The notes beneath the pieces are model-generated. The model was not told the origin of the DNA. It did not search any database and saw nothing but the letters and a program-made list of their open reading frames with translations. The position numbers were made by a program, and so were the translations under genes. A stretch of DNA of 13,945 bases. It comes from an uncultured Lachnospiraceae bacterium. GTDB lineage: Bacteria > Bacillota > Clostridia > Lachnospirales > Lachnospiraceae. How positions within the stretch are numbered: the first letter of the stretch is position 1; every line of letters begins with the position of its first letter. Where the stretch lies: contig CAJTOR010000062.1 of assembly GCA_910577675.1 (NCBI GenBank), positions 1 to 13,945 of the forward strand, given 5' to 3'. Shown here in pieces: positions 6,509 to 13,012 of this stretch.

Positions 6509-7674
6509 GCGGGGACAGAAAACGGGTTGGCTTTGTGACAGGAAGCCGTGCGGATTATGGTATTATGCGCAATTTCCTGAAGTTATTAGATGAAGATGGG
6601 AATATTTTACTTGATATAATAACAACGGGTGCACTGTTAAGTGAAAAATATGGCAGGCAGGTAGAACTGATTTATAAAGATGGTTTCCATGTTTCGGCGG
6701 AGATTGGACTGACCCTTGATTCCTCCTCGAATGAAAAGGTGCTTTTCACCATGTCGGAGGCGTTAGGGAAGTTCGCGGCATATTTTAACGATAACCCATA
6801 TGACCTCCTATTAATTCTGGGGGATCGCTATGAAATGTTGTCGGCCGCCCTGGCGGCAGCGATGCAGCGGATCCCCATCCTCCATATCCATGGCGGTGAG
6901 GCAACCTATGGAAATTATGATGAATTTATCCGGCATGCCATTACCAAGATGAGCCGGTATCATTTTACTTCAACGGAAGTTTACAGGGAAAGGGTTATCC
7001 AACTGGGGGAGAATCCGGGGAATGTGTTTAACCTTGGTGCGTTGGGGGCAGAAAACTGCCTGCGAATGGATGAGGAAAATGTTACTGGGGAAGTGAAGCA
7101 ATTGGAAAAAGGGCAGTATTTTGTTATCCTGTTCCATCCAGAAACTTTGACGGGAATGGATGTGGTACAACAGGGAAGGGAAATTCTGATGGCGCTGGAA
7201 AACTATCCTGGTTATAAACTTGTGTTTATTGGCGTAAATGCGGATACGGATTCGGATCTTATTAGGGAGATGGTTTCTGGGTTTGTGGCTTCGCATAAAA
7301 ATGCGGTTTATTTTGAAAATCTGCATACGGATGCTTACCATTATCTTTTAAAGCATGGGATATGCCTGGTTGGGAACTCGTCTTCTGGTATTATTGAGGC
7401 ACCAAGTTTAGGGATTAGTACAGTGAATATTGGGAACCGCCAGAAAGGGAGGGTTAGGGGGGAGAGTGTAATGGATGTTGGATGGGATGCTGCTGAAATC
7501 AAAGCCGCCATGGATCGGGCAATAAAAAAACACGGATCTATTGGACAGGGGAACCCATATTTTCAGGAAAATGCAGCGAAGAATTATTACCGAAAAACGT
7601 TAGAGTTATTAAGTCGGGTGGAAGAGGATAGGAAGGAACCGAAGGAATTTTATGATTTAAAAGTGATGGTTTAA
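6505..7674 (+). CDS. neuC: UDP-N-acetylglucosamine 2-epimerase (hydrolysing) NeuC
   Basis: Converts UDP-GlcNAc to N-acetylmannosamine and UDP, the first committed step of sialic acid synthesis. The protein has 389 residues, normal for the family. Visible motifs are FVTGSRADYG (10-19), LILGDRYEMLSAA, LHIHGGE (H127, H129, E132) and GNSSSGIIEAPSLG (from G290) followed by NIGNRQKGR, all characteristic of the GT-B-fold hydrolysing epimerases. The start is TTG 6505, supported by GGGAGGG (6491-6497) seven bases upstream; no in-frame ATG lies close enough to keep the N-terminal strand. It overlaps neuA by four bases. A UDP-diNAcBac hydrolase of the legionaminate pathway would look similar, but no legionaminate genes are visible. 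It closes the contiguous neu block, and AT-rich non-coding sequence follows. Confidence 0.92.
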   Translation: MSGDRKRVGFVTGSRADYGIMRNFLKLLDEDGNILLDIITTGALLSEKYGRQVELIYKDGFHVSAEIGLTLDSSSNEKVLFTMSEALGKFAAYFNDNPYDLLLILGDRYEMLSAALAAAMQRIPILHIHGGEATYGNYDEFIRHAITKMSRYHFTSTEVYRERVIQLGENPGNVFNLGALGAENCLRMDEENVTGEVKQLEKGQYFVILFHPETLTGMDVVQQGREILMALENYPGYKLVFIGVNADTDSDLIREMVSGFVASHKNAVYFENLHTDAYHYLLKHGICLVGNSSSGIIEAPSLGISTVNIGNRQKGRVRGESVMDVGWDAAEIKAAMDRAIKKHGSIGQGNPYFQENAAKNYYRKTLELLSRVEEDRKEPKEFYDLKVMV

Positions 7675-8003
7675 CTTGTTTTATAATAATGTAGAATGGG
7701 GACAAATAAGGTTATTATGGTCTTTTTAAGATTTAGATTGATGTACGACTAGATGGTTATATTATCTTTTTGCAAAAGGCTTTTGTTGTTTCCTCTTTGT
7801 ATTATTATAATTTTAATTGTGGACTATAAAAAGTTTATTTTTTACACTATCCTCATAAAGATTGCAAATGCATATATTGAATCTGAATTAAAATAAATCT
7901 GATTTTTGTATGATATATGATACGAGCGGGAAAATATTTTTGGGGTCGCAGAATTGAAAATAAAGATATTATTTTGAATTATATGATTGAGAGGTTGACA
8001 AGT
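7675..8003 (+). other. 329-base AT-rich non-coding stretch
   Basis: Between neuC and the acyltransferase no gene is recognised. An open frame runs into the acyltransferase from 7917, but its first 29 codons look random and lack a ribosome site. No GC-rich hairpin followed by a T run is visible. Several -10-like hexamers (for example TATGAT 7909-7914 and TAAAAT 7889-7894) occur without a -35 at proper spacing. The composition matches bases 1-2890 more than the flanking neu and FucNAc genes, as if this segment were inserted between two modules. Confidence 0.5.
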
Positions 8004-8804
8004 ATGGCAAGAAAAAAGATAATCTTTGCAGACAGACAGGCTAACTGTTTAACTTTTTTCCGCCTGCTGGCGGCACTACAGGTTTTATCGGGACATGCTA
8101 TAAGACATTTGGATATAGCGCTGCCTGCACCGTTTATAAAAGTGATTTATTTTTTCAGTGGTGTCCCTGTTTTTTTTGCCCTGAGCGGATATTTGGTTTG
8201 GTTCTCTGTTGAAAGAAGCAGGGATTTTAAAAATTATGCGCGCAAGAGGTTCTGGCGAATTTATCCCGAATTGTGGGTGGCAGTCTTAGTTGAAATAATT
8301 GTTATGATTTTTCTTTATGGACCAGGCGATAAAAAGAGTCTGGCTTTATTTATTTTTGGACAGGCGACAGTTTTTCAGTTTTGGACACCGGATTCATTGC
8401 GGGGATACGGATGCGGGACACCAAATGGTGCCCTGTGGACAATCGGTGTTATTGTACAGTTTTATATTGTAGTGTGGTTTTTGTACAAGGTATTGCATGG
8501 AAAAAAGATATATCTGTGGGCAGTTTGCTGGGTGGGAAGCATTATAGTAAGTATTGCGGGGAATGCTGTATTGGAATTCTTTGCCCCAGAGGTGGTTCAA
8601 AAACTATTCAACCAGACTTTTTTGCGGTATCTTTGGCTATTTGCAATAGGTTGTTTTTTTGCGGAGTTTCAGGAGGTATTCCTTCGACTTGTAAAAAGGT
8701 TTTGGTGGTGGGGCTTTTTGGTGGCCGCATTATTTTATTTCACGGGTATTGACCTAGAGGCTGGTTATGGGGTTATACAAGTTTCTTTTTGTTTGCCGGG
8801 GTAA
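8004..8804 (+). pseudogene. acyltransferase-3 membrane protein, N-terminal part; frame breaks near its C-terminus
   Basis: Membrane O-acyltransferase of the acyltransferase-3 (OafA-like) family, expected to acetylate an exported or lipid-linked glycan. The first segment carries the family signature FFRLLAALQVLSGHA, with the Arg and His thought to be catalytic, followed by FFALSGYLVW and KRFWRIYPELW; about eight hydrophobic segments follow. ATG 8004 has GAGAGG (7989-7994) nine bases upstream; ATG 7917 does not. The reading ends after 266 residues at 8802-8804. The expected last membrane segments are found in another frame from about 8753 to 9022. One extra T in the short T run at 8786-8790 would restore about 339 residues, a normal family length. 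A sialic acid or FucNAc O-acetyl target is an inference from position. A real mutation and a sequence error cannot be told apart here. Confidence 0.72.
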
Positions 8805-9022
8805 TTGGGTTTGCTTATCGTTATCCAGGACTATATAGGGGAAAGGATTTTTCGTATGGGATTTATCTTTATCATATGACGGTTGTTAATGCCATGATAA
8901 CTTGGGGAATAAGGGGAAAAAGCGTCGATATAATGATAGTGATACTGATAACGTGTGTATTATCATGGCTGTCAACGGAAACCATAGGCAGGATTTCAAG
9001 GGATAGAAAAGCGAGGGTTTAG
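8789..9022 (+). pseudogene. acyltransferase-3 membrane protein, displaced C-terminal part
   Basis: Encodes the missing end of the gene above in a different frame: LFAGVIGFAY, then GKDFSYGIYLYHMTVVNAM, the conserved acyltransferase-3 C-terminal motif with its YxxYLYH element, and a final hydrophobic segment. The frame is open from 8753, directly overlapping the end of the upstream part. TTG 8789 has no ribosome site, so independent translation is unlikely. Nothing in this part is decayed, so the break is either recent, reversible or a sequencing error. Confidence 0.68.
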
Positions 9023-9126
9023 GTGCCCTGCCCAAAAGAAACAAGAAGATATTTATAGGTTTGAATTAAATATGATTAATGTAGCATTGTTGGACATTTT
9101 ATGATATGTGGGAAAGAGGTAGAAAC

Positions 9127-10218
9127 ATGAGTGTATACAGTGGGGCAACCCTGATGATTACCGGCGGGACGGGTTCGTTCGGAAATACCGTCTTAAAACA
9201 TTTCCTATCAACAGATATCGGTGAGATCCGGATTTTCTCCCGCGATGAGAAAAAGCAGGATGATATGCGCCACGACCTCCAGGTGCGCTACCCAGGGCAT
9301 GCGGACAAAGTGCGGTTCTATATTGGCGATGTCCGCAATGCGCAGTCCATCCGGGATGCAATGTGGGGGGTGGACTATGTGTTCCATGCCGCCGCGCTAA
9401 AACAGGTCCCTTCCTGTGAGTTTTTCCCTATCGAGGCTGTCCGCACAAATGTGGAGGGGACGGACAACATGCTCCATGCGGCGGTTGAAACCGGGGTGAA
9501 GCGCGTGGTCTGCCTCTCGACGGACAAGGCAGCTTACCCGATCAATGCAATGGGGATTTCAAAGGCGATGATGGAGCATGTGATCTTTGCGAATGCGCGC
9601 GTTGCAGCGGAGCGCGGCGGTACCGTGATCTGCTGTACCCGCTATGGCAACGTGATGTGCAGCCGCGGGTCGGTGATCCCGCTTTTTATTGACCAGATCC
9701 GTGCGGGGAACCCGGTCACGGTGACGAACCCGGACATGACCCGTTTCCTGATGAACCTGGATGAGGCGGTGGACCTGGTAAAGTTTGCGTTTGAACATGC
9801 AAACCCCGGCGACCTTTTTATCCAGAAGGCGGATGCCGCAGCGATCGGCGATTTGGCGGCTGCGGTGCAACGGCTGTTTGGGGATACCGGGAGGAATGTG
9901 ATCGGGACAAGGCATGGGGAGAAATTGTATGAAACATTGATGACCCGGGAAGAGCGGCTGCGGTCAGAAGATATGGGGGGATATTACCGTGTCGCGGCGG
10001 ACAGCCGGGATTTGAATTATGATAAGTTTGTTGTCCGCGGGGAGGTACATACCGAGGCGGATGAGTCCTATACCAGCCATAATACAAGGCGGCTTAATGT
10101 GGAGGAAACGGTAAGGAAGATCCTTACGGCGGATTATGTAAGGGAGGCGCTTGGCAGTATGGGACAGGCGGGCGATGGAGAAGTTCCTGGCTTGGAAAAT
10201 GTATGCGTGGGCAAATAA
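9127..10218 (+). CDS. capE: UDP-GlcNAc 4,6-dehydratase/5-epimerase, CapE/FnlA (WbjB) type
   Basis: First enzyme of UDP-L-FucNAc synthesis: it dehydrates UDP-GlcNAc and inverts C5 to give a UDP-4-keto-6-deoxy-L-sugar. The 363 residues form an extended SDR fold with the NAD-binding GGTGSFG (13-19), FSRDEKKQDDMR, HAAALKQVPSCE and STDKA (131-135). The usual YxxxK is replaced by M142-G-I-S-K146, a change known from CapE, which helps to separate it from FlaA1/PseB enzymes. The following CapG and CapF homologues support the assignment. ATG 9127 is chosen for AGAGGT seven bases upstream; ATG 9106 has nothing comparable. From about residue 335 a less conserved, glycine-rich tail follows. Base composition is clearly more GC-rich than in the preceding segment. 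A hairpin terminator lies directly downstream. Confidence 0.9.
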   Translation: MSVYSGATLMITGGTGSFGNTVLKHFLSTDIGEIRIFSRDEKKQDDMRHDLQVRYPGHADKVRFYIGDVRNAQSIRDAMWGVDYVFHAAALKQVPSCEFFPIEAVRTNVEGTDNMLHAAVETGVKRVVCLSTDKAAYPINAMGISKAMMEHVIFANARVAAERGGTVICCTRYGNVMCSRGSVIPLFIDQIRAGNPVTVTNPDMTRFLMNLDEAVDLVKFAFEHANPGDLFIQKADAAAIGDLAAAVQRLFGDTGRNVIGTRHGEKLYETLMTREERLRSEDMGGYYRVAADSRDLNYDKFVVRGEVHTEADESYTSHNTRRLNVEETVRKILTADYVREALGSMGQAGDGEVPGLENVCVGK

Positions 10219-10270
10219 AACTTGGCCCTGCCCTTTCATTTGATAGGGTGGGGCTGCTTTTTGTTTTATT
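10214..10270 (+). terminator. intrinsic terminator or attenuator between capE and capG
   Basis: GCCCTGCCCT (10225-10234) pairs with AGGGTGGGGC (10245-10254): ten pairs, two of them G-U, around a ten-base loop. The T-rich TGCTTTTTGTTTT (10255-10267) follows. Flanking AATAAAAC (10214-10221) can also pair with GTTTTATT (10263-10270), as in terminators with A and U tails. The 5' flank overlaps the capE stop. Because capG and capF lie downstream without an obvious promoter, it may act as a partial terminator that lowers their expression. Confidence 0.65.
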
Positions 10271-10381
10271 GTCTTTCAGGGGCATCCAAAAGTGCGTGGG
10301 CAGGTCATTTTATTATCCTCTTAGATATCATAACGTGCACCTTTGCATCCGCCACATTGCAACAAAAAGGAGGAAAACAGG

Positions 10382-11548
10382 ATGGAGAAAGAAATATCCT
10401 TCCAGAATAATGGGAAACTAAAACTTTTTATTATTGTCGGTACACGCCCCGAGATTATCCGGCTTTCCGAGGTGATTAAGAAATGCCGGGTTTATTTTGA
10501 CACAGTTTTAGTCCATACCGGACAGAACTATGATTACAACTTAAACGGCATTTTTTTCCGTGACCTCGGGCTTGCCGCCCCGGAAGTTTCCCTTGATGTG
10601 GCTGGGGGGGATCTCGGGGAAACCATGGGGAACATTATTGCGCGGTCATACCGCCTGATGGCGGCGATGCGGCCGGATGCGGTGCTGGTGCTTGGCGATA
10701 CGAATTCCTGCCTTTCTGTGATTGGTGCGAAGCGCCTGCACATCCCGATTTTCCATATGGAAGCTGGAAACCGATGCAAGGATGAGTGCCTGCCGGAGGA
10801 AACAAACCGGCGGATTGTGGACATCATCTCGGATGTGAATTTGGCGTATTCGGGGCATGCGGGGCGCTACCTGGCGGAGTGCGGCATGCCGAGGGAGCGC
10901 ACGTTTGTGGTGGGTTCCCCGATGGCGGAGGTGCTGCGGAAAAACCTGGGGAAGATCATGGAGTCCGGGGTGCATGGAAGGCTTGGTCTTACAAGGGGGA
11001 AGTATTTCCTCCTCTCCGCGCACCGGGAGGAAAATATTGATACGGAAAAAAACTTCCTCGCCCTGTTTACCGCGGTGAACCGGCTGGCGGTGGAATATGA
11101 CATGCCGGTAATCTATTCCTGCCACCCGCGCTCTGGGAAGCGGCTGGCGGAAATGGGGTTCGTGCTGGATAAAAGGGTAGTCCAGCATGAGCCGCTGGGC
11201 TTCCATGACTATAACTGCTTACAGATGGATGCGTTTGCGGTGATATCGGATTCGGGGACATTGCCGGAGGAGAGCAGCTTTTTTACCTCCATCGGGCACC
11301 CGTTCCCGGCAGTCTGCATAAGGACGAGCACGGAGCGACCGGAGGCGGTGGAGAAGGGCTGTTTCCTCCTGGCAGGGATTGAGGGGGATGGGCTTTTGCA
11401 GGCGGTGGAAACAGCGGTGGGGTTAAAGGAAGCCGGCGGGTACGGCGTGCCCGTGCCGGATTATGTGGATGAGGAAGTGTCGGATCGGGTGGTGCGGATT
11501 ATCCAGGGGTACACGGGGATTGTAAATAAGATGGTATGGCGCAAGTGA
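10382..11548 (+). CDS. capG: UDP-N-acetyl-L-fucosamine synthase (C2 epimerase), CapG/FnlC (WbjD) type
   Basis: Last step of UDP-L-FucNAc synthesis: epimerises C2 of the CapF product. The protein has 388 residues and the GT-B fold of non-hydrolysing UDP-GlcNAc 2-epimerases. Motifs are IIVGTRPEIIRL near the start, VHTGQNYDYNLN, VLGDTNSCLS, HMEAGNRCKDECLPEETNRR, LLSAHREENID, YSCHPRSGKRL and ISDSGTLPEES. The HMEAGNRC...PEETNRRIVD stretch is characteristic of the WbjD/FnlC branch, in contrast to WecB. ATG 10382 has AAGGAGG (10367-10373) eight bases upstream. The gene lies 163 bases after capE, beyond the hairpin, and its end meets capF, so the order is capE-capG-capF instead of the familiar E-F-G. 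WecB activity is an alternative, made unlikely by the neighbours. Confidence 0.9.
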   Translation: MEKEISFQNNGKLKLFIIVGTRPEIIRLSEVIKKCRVYFDTVLVHTGQNYDYNLNGIFFRDLGLAAPEVSLDVAGGDLGETMGNIIARSYRLMAAMRPDAVLVLGDTNSCLSVIGAKRLHIPIFHMEAGNRCKDECLPEETNRRIVDIISDVNLAYSGHAGRYLAECGMPRERTFVVGSPMAEVLRKNLGKIMESGVHGRLGLTRGKYFLLSAHREENIDTEKNFLALFTAVNRLAVEYDMPVIYSCHPRSGKRLAEMGFVLDKRVVQHEPLGFHDYNCLQMDAFAVISDSGTLPEESSFFTSIGHPFPAVCIRTSTERPEAVEKGCFLLAGIEGDGLLQAVETAVGLKEAGGYGVPVPDYVDEEVSDRVVRIIQGYTGIVNKMVWRK

Positions 11549-11559
11549 GGGGGATGGGG

Positions 11560-12843
11560 ATGAACATTCTGGTTACGGGTGCAAAAGGGATGGTGGGGAC
11601 TGCCCTGGTGGCAAACCTATATAACTTAAAGGAAGGGAAAAACAAGGGCAGGCCAAACCTCAAGATTGATGGGATCTATGAATATGACCTTGGTTCCACA
11701 AAAGGGGAACTTGATACTTATTGTGCAGGGGCGGATTTTGTGTTCCACCTGGCGGGGGTGAACCGGCCTAAGGAAAAATCAGAATTTATGGAGGGGAATT
11801 TTGACCTTGCCTCGACACTGCTTTCCTGCCTGAAGCGGGCGGGCAACCAGGCGGGGGTGATGTTTGCCTCCTCCATCCAGGCAGCCCTTTCCGGGCGTTT
11901 CCATGATTCGGACTATGGGAGGTCGAAACGGGCAGGGGAGGAATTGTTTTTCCGGTATGGGGAGGAAACCGGGGCGAAGGTGGCAGTCTACCGGTTCCCA
12001 AACCTGATGGGGCATAGCCGACCGAACTACAATTCTGCGGTTTCCACCTTCTGCCATGCCGTGGCAAACGGCCTGCCCTACCGGGTGGACGACCGGGAAA
12101 CGGAGCTGGAGCTTCTGTATATCGATGACCTGGTGGAAGGGATGTTTGACTTGCTTGAGGGGAAGGAAAGGCATTGTAAGTACCTGGGAGGGGAAGAGGT
12201 GCATCCTGATGGGAGGGATTGTGTACTTTCAGAGGGTAGCATGATTTCGGAGGGCAGCGTGGTGCCAAAGACCGGCATAGTATCGCAGGATGATGCAACA
12301 GGGCGGTACTGCTATATCCCAACAACCCACCGGGTGAAACTGGGTAGGATTGTGGATTTGCTTGAGGGTTTTAAAAGCCAGCCAGAAACCCTCCTTATCC
12401 CCCGGATGCCGGAGGGGAGTTTTGAAAAGAAGCTGTATAGCCTGTACCTAACCTACCTGCCAAAGGAAAAATTTATATTTGACCTGAAGAGCAACCAGGA
12501 TGGAAGGGGAAGTTTTACCGAGATATGGAAGACGAAAAGCCACGGGCAGTTCAGTGTAAATATCAGTAAACCGGGCGTGACGAAGGGGGAGCACTGGCAT
12601 AACAGCAAGTGGGAGGTCTTCGTGGTGGTTTCCGGGCATGGGCTGGTGCGGGAACGAAAGGTTGGGACGGATGAGATAGTGGAGTTTGAGGTGGATGGGG
12701 GAAACCCACAGGCAGTTTACCTGCTCCCGGGCTGGACACACAGCCTGGTGAACCTGTCCGATACGGAGGATCTGGTCACACTTATATGGGCGAATGAGGT
12801 GTTTGACAAAGGGCACCCGGATACTTTTTGGGAGCCGGTGTAA
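11560..12843 (+). CDS. capF: bifunctional SDR-cupin reductase/epimerase, CapF/FnlB (WbjC) type
   Basis: Middle step of UDP-L-FucNAc synthesis: acts on the CapE product by C3 epimerisation (cupin domain) and NADPH-dependent C4 reduction (SDR domain). Residues 1 to about 290 form the SDR part with GAKGMVG (7-13) and Y119-G-R-S-K123. From about residue 305 the cupin domain follows: SVNISKPGVTKGEHWHNSKWE with H345, H347 and E352, and GWTHS with H394, a metal-ligand pattern. At 427 residues it is longer than typical CapF (about 370). Much of the excess is an insertion at about 208-250 that contains two SEGS repeats. ATG 11560 has GAGGGGG (11547-11553) six bases upstream, overlapping the capG stop, so translation is probably coupled; ATG 11536 would overlap capG. 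Confidence 0.9.
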   Translation: MNILVTGAKGMVGTALVANLYNLKEGKNKGRPNLKIDGIYEYDLGSTKGELDTYCAGADFVFHLAGVNRPKEKSEFMEGNFDLASTLLSCLKRAGNQAGVMFASSIQAALSGRFHDSDYGRSKRAGEELFFRYGEETGAKVAVYRFPNLMGHSRPNYNSAVSTFCHAVANGLPYRVDDRETELELLYIDDLVEGMFDLLEGKERHCKYLGGEEVHPDGRDCVLSEGSMISEGSVVPKTGIVSQDDATGRYCYIPTTHRVKLGRIVDLLEGFKSQPETLLIPRMPEGSFEKKLYSLYLTYLPKEKFIFDLKSNQDGRGSFTEIWKTKSHGQFSVNISKPGVTKGEHWHNSKWEVFVVVSGHGLVRERKVGTDEIVEFEVDGGNPQAVYLLPGWTHSLVNLSDTEDLVTLIWANEVFDKGHPDTFWEPV

Positions 12844-12845
12844 AT

Positions 12846-12945
12846 GGGGCATACAGAGGGAGGGGTATTTTTCCATGCCCCGGTGTCAATGAACATTTGC
12901 AAAACAGGGGATTCCCTATTTTTGGGGGAGTACCCCCGCATCCTG
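12846..12945 (+). promoter_or_regulatory. GC-rich inverted repeats in the spacer before the Wzz gene
   Basis: GGGGCAT (12846-12852) and ATGCCCC (12875-12881) are complementary across 22 bases. GGGGG (12924-12928) and CCCCC (12933-12937) form a tight stem with a four-base loop, and CAGG (12905-12908) can close it with CCTG (12942-12945). None is followed by a T run, so a plain terminator is not supported. They may mark an mRNA processing or attenuation site between the sugar enzymes and the chain-length gene. Confidence 0.35.
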
Positions 12946-13012
12946 TCTGCGAAACAATAAAAACTGCCTGAGAAAGATCCAGGTGTAGGAAAGAAAAGGG
13001 AGGAACCAAGTA

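Noticed and set aside
3559..7674. Legionaminic or pseudaminic acid pathway instead of sialic acid
   Set aside because: NeuB, NeuC and NeuA relatives occur in those pathways, but the specific dehydratase/aminotransferase/acetyltransferase set that makes their precursors is absent. CapE pairs with CapG and CapF instead.
7773..7785. Palindrome CAAAAGGCTTTTG in the spacer after neuC as a terminator
   Set aside because: The loop would be one base, so the centre cannot pair, and no T run follows at the right distance.
7877..7914. TTGAAT ... TATGAT as a promoter for the acyltransferase
   Set aside because: The spacer is 26 bases, far too long for a sigma-A promoter. Other pairings in this AT-rich stretch are no better.
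8170..8177. T8 run (and T7 at 8654-8660) in the acyltransferase as the phase-variation site
   Set aside because: The conserved protein motifs continue in the same frame on both sides of these runs; the break maps further downstream, near 8786-8790.
9559..9915. Long open frames on the minus strand opposite capE (also opposite capG, capF and neuB)
   Set aside because: They arise from high-GC codon bias of the real + strand genes. Their translations are rich in Pro, His and Arg, have no family motif, and overlap well-supported genes completely.
10604..10610. G7 run in capG as a second phase-variable tract
   Set aside because: The gene is in frame with all motifs, and seven G is short for efficient slippage. 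Worth remembering only if strain variation is found.
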